DNA of 64,000 bases from Cellvibrio sp. KY-YJ-3 (GCF_008806955.1 NZ_CP031727.1:3672001-3736000), one strand, 5' to 3'. Positions 1 to 9,162 are shown, counted from the first letter of the stretch. Made by a program: numbers and translations. The notes: generated from the letters alone by a model not told the origin.

Positions 1-1
1 A

Positions 2-796
2 GACCTGACCATCAATCAGGTTTCACAGAGCGATTTAATTTACATTCCAGGCTTATGGCGCAACCCACGCCCCATTATCAAAAAAAATGCTGCGATAGTG
101 GCATGGCTGCAACAGCAGCATCAAAACGGCGCCATCATTAGCGCAGTAGGCACTGGCTGCTGCTTTCTCGCCGAGGCAGGTTTACTCGACGGCAAAGCAG
201 CCACAACCCATTGGCATTATTTTGACCAGTTTCAAAAGGACTACCCGCAAGTTCAACTCAAACGACAATATTTTATTACTCAAGCGGGCAGTCTCTACTG
301 TGCTGCAAGTGTCAACTCTCTTGCCGACTTGACCATTCACTTTATCCAACGTTTTTTTGGAAAGGAAATAGCCAGCCATGTTGAGCGCCACTTTTCCCAT
401 GAGATCAGAAAGTCTTACGAGAGTAGCGGTTTTTTTGAGGCCAACAAAAATCCGCACCCAGATGAACAAATCACCCAGATACAAATCTGGCTTGAAGACA
501 ATTATTATCGTGAAATTTTATTTCCGCAGGTATGCGAACGTTTTGGTATGAGCGTGCGTACACTTAACCGCCGCTTCAAAAATGCACTGGGGCAAACACC
601 ACTTGAATATCTTCAAAATATTCGCATCAATACCGCCATAGATTTACTAAAAACCAGCAATTTATCAATAGCAGAAATCGCTGATAAAGTCGGCTATCAA
701 GACACCAATTACTTCACCACTTTATTTAAAAAACATCTTGCAACAACACCCAATGCCTATCGCGAAACAGTGCGGGCAAAATTATTCCGCACATAA
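2..796 (+). CDS. GlxA-like AraC-family transcriptional regulator (5' end outside window)
   Basis: The reading frame is open to the left edge, so only the last 264 codons are visible and the ATG at 98 is internal. The first third is the end of a DJ-1/PfpI-type (class I amidotransferase-like) domain, with 'IYIPGLW' and then 'AEAGLLDGKAATTHW', a hallmark of GlxA-type regulators. The last ~100 residues are an AraC double helix-turn-helix, with 'FGMSVRTLNRRFK' and 'GYQDTNYFTTLFKK'. Proteins of this layout are cytoplasmic DNA-binding regulators; the amidotransferase-like part is thought to sense a ligand and is usually not catalytic. The target genes cannot be told from the window. The gene ends in a clear hairpin terminator. 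The family is certain, the specific role unknown. Confidence 0.88.
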   Translation, partial: DLTINQVSQSDLIYIPGLWRNPRPIIKKNAAIVAWLQQQHQNGAIISAVGTGCCFLAEAGLLDGKAATTHWHYFDQFQKDYPQVQLKRQYFITQAGSLYCAASVNSLADLTIHFIQRFFGKEIASHVERHFSHEIRKSYESSGFFEANKNPHPDEQITQIQIWLEDNYYREILFPQVCERFGMSVRTLNRRFKNALGQTPLEYLQNIRINTAIDLLKTSNLSIAEIADKVGYQDTNYFTTLFKKHLATTPNAYRETVRAKLFRT

Positions 797-830
797 AAAA
801 ACCTCGCCATCGATGGATAGCGAGGTTTTT
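796..830. terminator. Bidirectional rho-independent terminator
   Basis: The stem cctcgc/gcgagg (802-807 with 820-825) is extended by an A-run on the left and a T-run on the right, so it gives a U-tract on either strand. It lies between the convergent AraC-type gene and ibpA. Confidence 0.85.
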
Positions 831-866
831 ACTCTTAATTATAAAACTATTTAGACCAAAGAAAAA

Positions 867-1361
867 TCAAGCCGCACTCACAGTTGCATCCTCGGGAATA
901 CCAGATCCAGCCTGCACAACAGTAAGCTTATCTGCTTCGCGAACACCAATAGGAATAGTGCGTGGCTTCATAGACTCAGGAATAACGCGCTGCAAATCTA
1001 TGTGCAAAAGCCCATTCTCGTAGTGCGCCGACTTTACTTGCACATGGTCAGCCAACTGGAAGCGACGCTCAAAACTACGCGCAGCTATTCCTTGATGCAA
1101 ATAAGTACGCTGCTGCTCATCACCCGCCTTGTTTGCAGATATTGTCAGGTTATTTTGATTCACTTCTATGGTTAATTCAGCCTGATCAAAACCGGCAACT
1201 GCCATAGTAATTCGGTACTTATCCTCCCCCGTTAATTCAATATTATAGGGAGGGTAACTGGGCTGGTTTTGTTCTGCGCGAGAAAGATTGTCCAGCAGAT
1301 TCGCCATGCGATCAAAACCAATTGCTGAACGATAAAGTGGGGTGAAGTCAAAATTACGCAT
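867..1361 (-). CDS. ibpA: Small heat shock protein, IbpA type (Hsp20)
   Basis: 164 residues. The N-terminus 'MRNFDFTPLYRSAIGFDRM' is nearly that of E. coli IbpA, and an alpha-crystallin domain follows (about residues 35-130). It is an ATP-independent cytoplasmic holdase that keeps unfolding proteins soluble for refolding by DnaK/ClpB. I chose the ATG at 1361 because it matches IbpA and has GAGGA at 8-nt spacing. A TTG five codons upstream is in frame, but its codons contain that ribosome site. The C-terminal tail is longer than in E. coli and lacks an obvious IXI motif at the very end; 'RTIPIG' may serve. The leader carries a heat-shock promoter and a probable RNA thermometer, listed separately. 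Confidence 0.93.
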   Translation of the reverse strand: MRNFDFTPLYRSAIGFDRMANLLDNLSRAEQNQPSYPPYNIELTGEDKYRITMAVAGFDQAELTIEVNQNNLTISANKAGDEQQRTYLHQGIAARSFERRFQLADHVQVKSAHYENGLLHIDLQRVIPESMKPRTIPIGVREADKLTVVQAGSGIPEDATVSAA

Positions 1362-1365
1362 ATCC

Positions 1366-1388
1366 GATATCCTCAAATGAGCAATACA
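1366..1388 (-). promoter_or_regulatory. ROSE-like RNA thermometer hairpin over the ibpA ribosome site
   Basis: In the ibpA leader the RNA reads AUUGCUC-AUUU-GAGGAU. UUGCU (1380-1384) faces the AGGA of the Shine-Dalgarno site (1370-1373). Pairs U-A, U-G, C-G and U-A form with the G of UUGCU bulged, and one extra C-G pair closes next to the AUUU loop. This is the defining 3' hairpin of ROSE thermometers in small-heat-shock leaders. Upstream hairpins of the ~90-nt leader were not folded here. Confidence 0.75.
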
Positions 1389-1460
1389 AATGTAGCGGCT
1401 TATCTATGATCAAGCCATTTCAAAATAGTGATTCTCTATCATCGAGCCATCACGTAACTG

Positions 1461-1488
1461 AAATGAGGATGTAGAAACAATTTTCAAG
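1461..1488 (-). promoter_or_regulatory. Sigma-32 (heat shock) promoter of ibpA
   Basis: On the minus strand CTTGAAA (1482-1488), 13 nt, then CCTCATTT (1461-1468), against the sigma-32 pattern CTTGAAA-N13..15-CCCCATNT. The predicted start leaves a leader of about 90 nt, the usual size for a ROSE element. It begins just after the stop codon of the upstream epimerase-like gene. Confidence 0.72.
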
Positions 1489-1500
1489 GCAACCAATAAA

Positions 1501-2424
1501 TTATTTTCCAAAAATTTTTTCAAATGCCGTTTGTAGCCGAGGATATTCAAATGAGAAACCTGACTGCAGAATTCGCTCAGGCATTACTCGCTGGCTTGCC
1601 AACAACAGAGCATCCGCCATTTCGCCAAATAATAACCGCAGCAGCATCGCAGGCATAGGTAACAACGCGGGACGATTTAACTGCTCCGCCAAACGCGCCG
1701 TAAACTCACTGTTAGTGACAGGCTCTGGGGCGACAGCATTGTATACGCCGGATGCATCACCATGCTCCAGCAAATAAATAAACAAGCGAATCAAATCATG
1801 GCGAGAAATCCACGACATATAATGCTCGCCAGCTCCCATCCACCCCCCAAATCCCCATCTGAACGCAGGCAGCATTTGTTTTAGCGCACCGCCATGACTA
1901 TCGAGCACGACACCAATTCGGACTATACAAAGACGGGTAAAGTTAGACGCAAACTGCCGTGCAGCCAACTCCCAATCACGACACAACTGAGCAGCAAAAC
2001 CATCACCAACGGCTGCCGATTCATTCAAGATGGAGCTTCCCGCATCACCATAAATACCTATGGCACTAGCATTAATCACTACAGCAGGGAAAAGCTGCTG
2101 ATCTGCAAAAAAACGGTACAGTGTGTTCGTAAAATCTATTCTGCTCTGCCGGAATAGTTGCTTTGATTGCTCATTCCAGCGCCTGCCTCCCAGCGACTCC
2201 CCCGCCAAATTAATTAAGGCCACAAATGCCACACCTGCAAGTTCGCTTAAGCCACTTACAAGACGAACCTGTTTATTCAAATAACGCGACGCACGCGGCA
2301 CGTCACGGGTCAGCACCCAAACTTCATATCCATGATCGATGAGCTCAAGACACAGCGCACCACCAATAAATCCACTCCCGCCGGTCACCAATACACGACC
2401 CTTATCCAATGAATCATTTTTCAT
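1501..2424 (-). CDS. TIGR01777-family epimerase-like protein (YfcH type)
   Basis: 307 residues. An N-terminal Rossmann fold with the dinucleotide-binding loop 'VTGGSGFIGGALCLEL', then 'INLAGESLGGRRW', 'YGDAG' and a C-terminal DUF1731-like region ('LLRLLFGEMADALLLASQRV'). The family is an atypical extended short-chain dehydrogenase group related to sugar-nucleotide epimerases; its substrate is not established. The ATG at 2424 is preferred because GGAGG lies 7 nt upstream; an in-frame GTG at 2448 would place that ribosome site inside the coding region. It is transcribed toward ibpA, but ibpA has its own promoter just beyond the stop codon. Confidence 0.88.
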   Translation of the reverse strand: MKNDSLDKGRVLVTGGSGFIGGALCLELIDHGYEVWVLTRDVPRASRYLNKQVRLVSGLSELAGVAFVALINLAGESLGGRRWNEQSKQLFRQSRIDFTNTLYRFFADQQLFPAVVINASAIGIYGDAGSSILNESAAVGDGFAAQLCRDWELAARQFASNFTRLCIVRIGVVLDSHGGALKQMLPAFRWGFGGWMGAGEHYMSWISRHDLIRLFIYLLEHGDASGVYNAVAPEPVTNSEFTARLAEQLNRPALLPMPAMLLRLLFGEMADALLLASQRVMPERILQSGFSFEYPRLQTAFEKIFGK

Positions 2425-2699
2425 AACAAAGCCTCCACTGCATATCACCCTAATTTAAGCCTTAAGCCTTTGATTTTTATTACCTCAAAACAAATCAAAA
2501 CGATCACCCTACGCCACCATCTTAAGCACTATATGGCACTAAGATCACAAAGCTCTATAAGAGAGACCAAAATGTTATTAAGAAAATGAGCAGAAAACTT
2601 GATATTTATATCAGGATGATCAATATAAGAAGTGAGGGCAACTGAAACCTGCCTAGGCAGTAACAAACCCTCTCAACATAAACGTTAAGGAGCTTTACG

Positions 2700-3011
2700 A
2701 TGAAACCTGCTGTCGACGTTGTATATCGTGATTTGGATTCTTCTGCTGCACTCAACGACATCATTACCAAGAAACTCGAAAAACTCAGCCGCTACACCGA
2801 CCAAATAATTCACAGCCGCGTCGTCCTGGATGCCCCACACCAACACAAACACAAAGGAAAACAATACCGAGCCTCCATTGAGCTCGATATCAAAGGCCAT
2901 CCTGTGGCGATTACTCAGGATGATGAATCGATTCATGTTGCTGTACGTGATGCTTTTTCCAGCGCTGAACGCAAAGTTAAACAACTTGCCGCACGCCACC
3001 GCGATCGCTGA
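2700..3011 (+). CDS. hpf: Ribosome hibernation factor, HPF/RaiA family (short form)
   Basis: 103 residues covering a single S30AE domain, the length of short HPF/YfiA proteins. Family members bind the mRNA/tRNA channel of the 30S subunit and inactivate ribosomes in stationary phase or stress. The basic C-terminal end 'AERKVKQLAARHRDR' fits ribosome binding. The start is clear: AAGGAG, 7 nt, ATG. The gene stands alone and not in the usual rpoN-hpf-ptsN order, so it may be an extra copy or a YfiA-like paralogue. The 250-bp upstream gap holds only this gene's leader, with TTGATA at 2599 as a weak -35 candidate. Symbol assigned by family, not by context. Confidence 0.82.
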   Translation: MKPAVDVVYRDLDSSAALNDIITKKLEKLSRYTDQIIHSRVVLDAPHQHKHKGKQYRASIELDIKGHPVAITQDDESIHVAVRDAFSSAERKVKQLAARHRDR

Positions 3012-3051
3012 AAAAACAAGCTGAGCCACTGGAACTTTATCTACCTGAAAT

Positions 3052-3087
3052 AAAAAAGGCCGAAATCAATTAAGATTTCGGCCTTTC
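3052..3087 (-). terminator. Rho-independent terminator after the SapC-family gene
   Basis: Perfect 13-bp stem aaaggccgaaatc/gatttcggccttt (3055-3067 with 3074-3086), loop aattaa. On the minus strand it is followed by a U-rich tract; on the plus strand the tail is weaker, so it may also end hpf transcription. Confidence 0.85.
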
Positions 3088-3104
3088 AGAAAACCTACAA
3101 ATTA

Positions 3105-3854
3105 TTATTTTGTGGCTTCAAGTTGTGCAGATTTTTTGCCGATCAACACATTCAAGTTGGATAAAGACTGGATGTGACTGTAGATCAATTCCAAGCCATC
3201 CTTTTTGAACAAATCCAAAGCATCTGCATCACTAAGTGCTTTAAGCTTTTCACGCTTAACCACATAAAAACCCATTAGGTTCATATTGGCATCTTCACGC
3301 CCCTTAAAGGTAATATTGGCTTGCATAGGCTCAAGTAAATCGAGTTCATGCAGACGCTTACAAAATACCTTGGTCATTTCAGCGCGATATTGATAATCCT
3401 TAAGGAACTCCACAACCTCTTTCAAATGCGCGCTTTGCTCACCATTCTCTTCAAACAGCTTACGTCCCTTGCTGCCGTCTTTGATCACTGTTGCGCTATC
3501 CGCATCAATGCAAAGCGCCATAGTATCAGCTGCTTTATCGCCCCCCAATACAAATGGATAGCGACGAATGAATGCAGGAATGTAGCGAGAAGTAAATTGA
3601 TTCTTTTCATTTAGAACCAGATTTTCGCCCTCTTTCAGCCCCATAATAGCTAGAGGAATATACTCACCTTCATTGGCGGTTGCCGAAAAAACAATAGGGA
3701 ATTCAGCGGCAGCAAAAGGAATTTCTGTGGCCAGAACCGGCACAGAAATCATGTGCGATACAAAAGAATAATCTTCAACTTGTACCGACCAGTTACGATG
3801 AACTTCAGATGACAGTGGTTGAATGTTGTCATAAATCATTAATTGCTTTGCCAC
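3105..3854 (-). CDS. SapC family protein
   Basis: 249 residues with the SapC (PF07277) pattern throughout: 'VPVLATEIPFAAAEFPIVF' near residues 38-57, then 'RYIPAFIRRYPFVL' and a C-terminal 'LFKKDGLELIYSHIQSL'. SapC was named for a Campylobacter S-layer secretion locus. In other proteobacteria homologues sit beside TonB-dependent receptors and carbohydrate genes, and the biochemical role is unclear. No signal peptide is visible, so a cytoplasmic location is likely. The start is a GTG with GAGG 8 nt upstream. Here the gene is isolated, with its own terminator and no receptor nearby. Confidence 0.85.
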   Translation of the reverse strand: MAKQLMIYDNIQPLSSEVHRNWSVQVEDYSFVSHMISVPVLATEIPFAAAEFPIVFSATANEGEYIPLAIMGLKEGENLVLNEKNQFTSRYIPAFIRRYPFVLGGDKAADTMALCIDADSATVIKDGSKGRKLFEENGEQSAHLKEVVEFLKDYQYRAEMTKVFCKRLHELDLLEPMQANITFKGREDANMNLMGFYVVKREKLKALSDADALDLFKKDGLELIYSHIQSLSNLNVLIGKKSAQLEATK

Positions 3855-3994
3855 GAGAATACCTCTATTTATTTTCTATGCAGGGAGTTAGCGATAAACA
3901 ATACGAGAATGCATGTTAGCACTTTGAGGAAAGACTGCCACTAGAATTGGCACAGTGAAGCACGGCTATAACAGGAGAAGAAAATTCTGACAAT

Positions 3995-4022
3995 AAAAAA
4001 GCCGCTTATAAGCGGCTTTTTT
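3995..4022 (-). terminator. Terminator after tRNA-Pro
   Basis: Stem gccgct/agcggc (4001-4006 with 4011-4016) flanked by an A-run and a T-run, just downstream of the tRNA on the minus strand. Confidence 0.83.
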
Positions 4023-4033
4023 ATAAAACTAAT

Positions 4034-4110
4034 TGGTCGGAACGGCGGGATTTGAACCCACGACCCCTACACCCCCAGTATAGTGCGCTACCTGACTGCG
4101 CTACGCTCCG
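4034..4110 (-). tRNA. tRNA-Pro(GGG)
   Basis: 77 nt including an encoded CCA. The acceptor stem CGGAGCG pairs with CGTTCCG (one G-U). The D arm is GCGC/GCGC, the anticodon stem CTATA/TGTAG encloses loop CTGGGGG with anticodon GGG, and the T arm is GTGGG-TTCAAAT-CCCGC. It follows the ihfA-merR genes on the same strand, the usual neighbour of this cluster in gammaproteobacteria, and is followed by a terminator. Confidence 0.96.
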
Positions 4111-4281
4111 ATATTTTCTGTCGCCCCAGCAGTTCAAGCCGTCACGAAGAGGATCGGCATAATACCCGAATTTATTACCAATGCAATCGTAGTTTTAATA
4201 ATTAGCATTGGCATTGGTGAAATCAGATATTTCACAATCAAAACGATTATGAATTCACCAAATAGATAAGTTTGAAGTACT

Positions 4282-4641
4282 TTATTTAACCTTCAATAAA
4301 TCAAGCAAGTGCTCCAAATCATCGATCATGCGCACTACTAACTGATTGAGCTGGCCAGAGCTGGAGCCATTATCCTCATTAGTCATCTGCAGCCGGGCAC
4401 CACCAATAGTAAAACCCTGATCATATAAAAGACTGCGAATTTGGCGGATAGTTAATACGTCCTGCCGTTGATAATAGCGACGATTACCGCGCCGTTTAAC
4501 CGGATTTAATTGCGGGAACTCTTGCTCCCAGTATCTTAAAACATGCGGTTTAACTGCACATAACTCACTGACTTCACCAATAGTGAAGTAGCGCTTACCG
4601 GGTATTACGGGAAGTTCGTCGTTATGACTCGGTTCCAACAT
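4282..4641 (-). CDS. MerR family transcriptional regulator next to ihfA
   Basis: 119 residues. The N-terminal MerR winged helix-turn-helix reads '[25 protein letters not shown]' in two parts, followed by '[13 protein letters not shown]'. The C-terminus is short and lacks cysteines for metal binding, so it is not a metal sensor of the CueR or MerR kind. Small MerR proteins in this exact place after ihfA are widespread in gammaproteobacteria, with no well-established target. The start ATG lies inside the last codons of ihfA (20-bp overlap), suggesting translational coupling. Confidence 0.9.
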   Translation of the reverse strand: MLEPSHNDELPVIPGKRYFTIGEVSELCAVKPHVLRYWEQEFPQLNPVKRRGNRRYYQRQDVLTIRQIRSLLYDQGFTIGGARLQMTNEDNGSSSGQLNQLVVRMIDDLEHLLDLLKVK

Positions 4642-4930
4642 AAGCTTCTACTCGTGCCTTAAGTTTTTGTCCTGGGCGGAAAGTGACCACACGCCGAGCG
4701 CTAATAGGAATTTCCTCGCCCGTCTTGGGGTTCCTACCAGGACGCTGACTTTTATCGCGCAATTCAAAATTGCCGAAGCCAGAAAGTTTGACCTGCTCGT
4801 TATTTTCCAAAGCATGGCGGATCTCTTCAAAGAAGAGCTCCACCAATTCTTTGGCTTCACGCTTATTGAGTCCGAGATCCTCATAAAGTTTCTCGGCCAA
4901 GTCTGCTTTGGTCAGAGCACCGTCCGACAT
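4622..4930 (-). CDS. ihfA: Integration host factor subunit alpha
   Basis: 102 residues. A DNABII protein with '[26 protein letters not shown]' (two helices), '[12 protein letters not shown]' and the beta-arm '[16 protein letters not shown]', whose proline intercalates into DNA. With IhfB it bends DNA sharply at WATCAANNNNTTR sites and acts in transcription, recombination and replication. The gene begins 12 bp after pheT and overlaps merR, so it is part of the translation operon, as in E. coli. Confidence 0.97.
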   Translation of the reverse strand: MSDGALTKADLAEKLYEDLGLNKREAKELVELFFEEIRHALENNEQVKLSGFGNFELRDKSQRPGRNPKTGEEIPISARRVVTFRPGQKLKARVEAYVGTES

Positions 4931-4942
4931 AGTTATTATTCC

Positions 4943-7318
4943 CTATCTGAGGGTGGCGGAAAAATTCGCCCCCAGATACTGAACAATCGAGTCAATGGAG
5001 GCGTTGATCTCATCTTCATTAAGAGTGCGTGAAGGATGCTGAAAGGTCAACCCCATAGCGACACTTTTTCTATGTGGATCAATACCTTTGCCCATATATA
5101 CGTCAAAAACCTTTAAGTCGATAAGGTGTTCACCCGCCTGCTCTTTAACCGCCGCCAAGAGCTTGTCAGCAGCCAAATCGCGATCGACCAACAGCGCCAG
5201 ATCGCGGCGCACCTCAGGGAACTTGGACAGGGAAGTAAAGGCCGGGATTCGCGCCTTTAACAACGAACTGAGACGCACTTCAAACAAATACACCGACTGA
5301 GGTATATCCAGCTGCCGCTGCAAGCTTGGATGCAATGCCCCGACTACCCCCTGCCACTCGCCATCGCGATAAATCGCTGCCGTCTGGCCAGGGTGTAATG
5401 CGGAATGATTGCCCGGCTTAACAGTGAATGCTGATTCATCACCTGTTAGTGCCAGCAGTGATTCAAGATCCCCCTTGAGATCAAAGAAATCCACTAGCTC
5501 GGCAGCATTAGACCAGGACTCAGGCGCGCGACTGCCATAGATCAAACCAGCAAGCATAGCCTCCTGTTTAAGACCATCTGCTGACGGAACAAAACGCAAC
5601 CCCGATTCAAACAAACGCACACGGTTCTGTTGGCGATTGAGGTTGTTGCGCAACACGCTGACCAAACCTGGCATCAAACTGGTGCGCATTGCTGCCATAT
5701 CAGCGCTGATGGGGTTACGCAACACAACCGGTGACGTTTCCGGATCAAACAATGCGGATAACTTCGGCTCGATAAAGCTGTAGGTAATCGCCTCTTGATA
5801 ACCGCGTGCGATCAGCTGATTGCGCAGAGCTGGCAACCCCATTTTCGCTTCGGGGTGAGGTTCGATATCCAGAGGTGCAGCAAGGCTTCTTGTTGGCAAA
5901 CGGTTGTAGCCATATACGCGCGCCAGCTCTTCAAGCAAATCTGCTTCGATGGAAATATCAAAGCGGTAGCTGGGAACAGCAAACACCCAGCCTTCTGCGT
6001 TTTGCAACAGCAAAGTCAAACCTAACCGGGCAAGAATATCGACGACCTCGTTGTCCGCCATCTCCAGACTCAGGCCACTAAAAATGCGGGCTTTACGTAA
6101 GGTGACCTGGCGCTCTTGTGGCAAATGCTCGTTGGTGACATGAACAACAGGACCCGCTTCACCACCAACAATTTCCAGCAGCAAAGCGGTGGCACGCTCA
6201 ATAGCATCCAACTGCAAGCTGTAATCCACACCGCGCTCAAAGCGATGCGAGGAATCGGTGTGCAAACCGTAAGAACGAGCACGGCCAGCTATCGCCAGCG
6301 GATTAAAGAAGGCACTTTCCAAAAAGATATCGCGCGTAGTTCCTCCTACCGCACTTTGCTTACCACCCATAATGCCAGCAATAGCCAAGGCTTTTTGTTG
6401 GTCGGCGATAACCATGGTATCGGCATTGAGTTTGATCTCCTGCCCATCCAATAATTGAATCGATTCACCCTGCTGCGCCAACCGCACATGAATGGCACTG
6501 CCGAGTTTGGATAAATCAAATGCGTGCATAGGCTGGCCCAATTCGAGCAGCACATAGTTGGTCACATCAACCACGGCGTCGATACTGCGCAACCCTGAGC
6601 GAAACAACTTATCTTGCAGCCAAGCCGGACTTGGGCGAGTGATATCAATATTGCGGATGACACGGCCGACGTAGCGGCTACAAGCGAACCCCGCTTCAAG
6701 ATGCACGGGGAAACTGTCGGTAATGGATGCAGCTACAGCAGGGATTGCCGGCGCAGTGACGGGAGCGCGATTCAATACACCAACCTCGCGTGCAACACCT
6801 TTAACACTCAAGCAATCGCTGCGATTGGGAGTCAAATCGACTTCGATCAGTTTGTCATCAAGATTTAAGTACTCGCGCAGGTTAACGCCCACAGGAGCAT
6901 CGGGAGCCAACTCCCACAAACCGGTGTCATCATCACCCGCTTTAAGTTCGGTTTGACCGCAGAGCATGCCAAAGGATTCAACGCCGCGCAGCTTCGCCTT
7001 CTTAATCTGGAAGTCGCCCGGTAATTGCGCACCTATAATGGCAAAAGGGACTTTGATTCCGACGCGCGCATTAGCCGCACCGCATACAACTTGACTCAGA
7101 CCATCGGGCAGACCGGCCACTTGGCAAACCCGCAATTTGTCGGCATCAGGATGCTGTTCGCAGCCAACAATCTCACCCACTATTACGCCGGTAAAATCGC
7201 CAGCAACGGATTCAACAGCATCCACCTCAAGCCCAGCCATGGTCAGTTGGGCGACTAATTCATCGGTACCTATGGCTGGATTAACCCACTCGCGCAGCCA
7301 GGATTCACTGATTTTCAT
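4943..7318 (-). CDS. pheT: Phenylalanine--tRNA ligase beta subunit
   Basis: 791 residues, the usual length. It starts 'MKISESWLREWVNP', carries an EMAP/tRNA-binding OB domain (about 40-150), the B3/B4 editing region ('VDVTNYVLLELGQPMHAFDL' near 252-271), a B5 DNA-binding-like domain, a catalytic-like core and a C-terminal ferredoxin-fold anticodon-binding domain ('FPEVRRDLALLVDR'). With PheS it forms the cytoplasmic (alpha-beta)2 enzyme that charges tRNA-Phe; the beta subunit edits mischarged Tyr. It is separated from pheS by 114 bp holding an inverted pair of palindromic repeats, instead of the nearly contiguous arrangement seen in E. coli. Confidence 0.98.
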   Translation of the reverse strand: MKISESWLREWVNPAIGTDELVAQLTMAGLEVDAVESVAGDFTGVIVGEIVGCEQHPDADKLRVCQVAGLPDGLSQVVCGAANARVGIKVPFAIIGAQLPGDFQIKKAKLRGVESFGMLCGQTELKAGDDDTGLWELAPDAPVGVNLREYLNLDDKLIEVDLTPNRSDCLSVKGVAREVGVLNRAPVTAPAIPAVAASITDSFPVHLEAGFACSRYVGRVIRNIDITRPSPAWLQDKLFRSGLRSIDAVVDVTNYVLLELGQPMHAFDLSKLGSAIHVRLAQQGESIQLLDGQEIKLNADTMVIADQQKALAIAGIMGGKQSAVGGTTRDIFLESAFFNPLAIAGRARSYGLHTDSSHRFERGVDYSLQLDAIERATALLLEIVGGEAGPVVHVTNEHLPQERQVTLRKARIFSGLSLEMADNEVVDILARLGLTLLLQNAEGWVFAVPSYRFDISIEADLLEELARVYGYNRLPTRSLAAPLDIEPHPEAKMGLPALRNQLIARGYQEAITYSFIEPKLSALFDPETSPVVLRNPISADMAAMRTSLMPGLVSVLRNNLNRQQNRVRLFESGLRFVPSADGLKQEAMLAGLIYGSRAPESWSNAAELVDFFDLKGDLESLLALTGDESAFTVKPGNHSALHPGQTAAIYRDGEWQGVVGALHPSLQRQLDIPQSVYLFEVRLSSLLKARIPAFTSLSKFPEVRRDLALLVDRDLAADKLLAAVKEQAGEHLIDLKVFDVYMGKGIDPHRKSVAMGLTFQHPSRTLNEDEINASIDSIVQYLGANFSATLR

Positions 7319-7330
7319 ATCTTTATCTCT

Positions 7331-7361
7331 GTAGCCCGTATGGAGCGCAACGCAATACGGG
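7331..7361 (+). repeat. GTAG-headed palindromic repeat (REP-like)
   Basis: GTAG followed by CCCGTAT...ATACGGG with loop GGAGCGCAACGCA. It forms an inverted pair with the element at 7387-7418 in the pheS-pheT gap. Confidence 0.7.
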
Positions 7362-7386
7362 ACTTAACTCTGGTTAAACTGTTACT

Positions 7387-7418
7387 CCCGCATTCCGCTT
7401 TGCTTCATAACGGGCTAC
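7387..7418 (-). repeat. GTAG-headed palindromic repeat (REP-like), inverted partner
   Basis: On the minus strand GTAG, then CCCGTTAT...ATGCGGG with loop GAAGCAAAGCGGA. It faces the element at 7331-7361, as in a BIME. Confidence 0.65.
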
Positions 7419-7432
7419 GGCTAGATACAAAT

Positions 7433-8467
<1,035 letters not shown>

Positions 8468-8474
8468 TTAACTA

Positions 8475-8531
8475 TCAATAAATACAGCCATAAAAAAAAG
8501 GGAAGAACCCTAAAGCCCTTCCCCTTTTCAT
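8475..8531 (-). CDS. Possible Phe-containing leader peptide ahead of pheS
   Basis: An 18-codon frame between rplT and pheS reads MKRGRALGFFPFFYGCIY and spans the terminator hairpin. Four Phe codons recall the E. coli pheM leader. However, they sit in the 3' arm and U-tract of the terminator, where a T-rich sequence would encode Phe by chance. The ribosome site is also weak: AAGGG lies about 14 nt upstream. Translation is therefore doubtful. Confidence 0.28.
   Translation of the reverse strand: MKRGRALGFFPFFYGCIY
8491..8528 (-). terminator. Terminator or attenuator between rplT and pheS
   Basis: Stem gggaag/cttccc (8500-8505 with 8518-8523), extended by A-T pairs, then an 8-nt U tract on the minus strand. 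It lies inside the operon, so partial readthrough or attenuation of pheST is expected, as in E. coli. Confidence 0.75.
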
Positions 8532-8573
8532 CGCGTTCACACAAGCCCTTGCGAGCCTGAGGTTGTTGGACGA

Positions 8574-8933
8574 TTAAGCAGCCAGAGCTGATTTAGCCTT
8601 CGCAACAACAGCAGCAAAAGCTGCTTTGTCGTATACAGCCAGATCAGCCAGCACACGACGGTCGAGAACGATGCTCGCCTTTTTCAAGCCAGCAATCAAT
8701 TGACTGTAGGACATGCCTTCAGCGCGTGATTGAGCATTGATACGAGTGATCCACAAAGCACGGAAATTACGCTTTTTAACGCGACGATCGCGGTAAGCAT
8801 ATTGACCAGCTTTGATAACCGCTTGTTTGGCAACACGGAATGTACGCGAACGTGCACCGTAGTAACCTTTAGCAGCTTTTAATACTTTCTTGTGACGACG
8901 ACGCGCCTCTACACCACGCTTAACACGGGCCAT
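8574..8933 (-). CDS. rplT: 50S ribosomal protein L20
   Basis: 119 residues, very basic, with the conserved start '[19 protein letters not shown]' and '[17 protein letters not shown]'. L20 binds 23S rRNA early in 50S assembly. In E. coli it also represses the rpmI-rplT mRNA; whether a comparable RNA fold exists here was not tested. It follows rpmI by 31 bp. Confidence 0.98.
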   Translation of the reverse strand: MARVKRGVEARRRHKKVLKAAKGYYGARSRTFRVAKQAVIKAGQYAYRDRRVKKRNFRALWITRINAQSRAEGMSYSQLIAGLKKASIVLDRRVLADLAVYDKAAFAAVVAKAKSALAA

Positions 8934-8964
8934 ATTACAATCCTCTCAAAATTAATAAGCACTA

Positions 8965-9162
8965 TTAGATAGCACGGAACAAACGTTTTACGCGTGGTAC
9001 ATCGGCTGCATCAACGATGCTAGTGCCGCGCAATTGGCGCTTACGCTTGGTCGTCATTTTGGTCAGGATGTGGCTCTTGTTAGCGTGCTTGAATTTGAAG
9101 CCAGCGCCGGTTTTTTTGAAGCGCTTTGACGCGCCGCTATGTACTTTAGCTTTGGTTGCCAT
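8965..9162 (-). CDS. rpmI: 50S ribosomal protein L35
   Basis: 65 residues, starting '[18 protein letters not shown]' and ending '[11 protein letters not shown]', the standard L35 length. The ATG at 9162 is chosen because GGAG lies 9 nt upstream and it matches the family; a longer reading from 9177 adds five residues not seen in L35. It lies between infC and rplT in the classical order. Confidence 0.97.
   Translation of the reverse strand: MATKAKVHSGASKRFKKTGAGFKFKHANKSHILTKMTTKRKRQLRGTSIVDAADVPRVKRLFRAI

Noticed and set aside
867-1376. Start of ibpA at TTG 1376
   Set aside because: The codons from 1376 contain the ribosome site, and IbpA proteins begin at 'MRNFD', i.e. ATG 1361.
2685-3029. 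Minus-strand open frame covering hpf
   Set aside because: It is the mirror of a well-supported S30AE protein with a good ribosome site; the antisense frame shows no family pattern.
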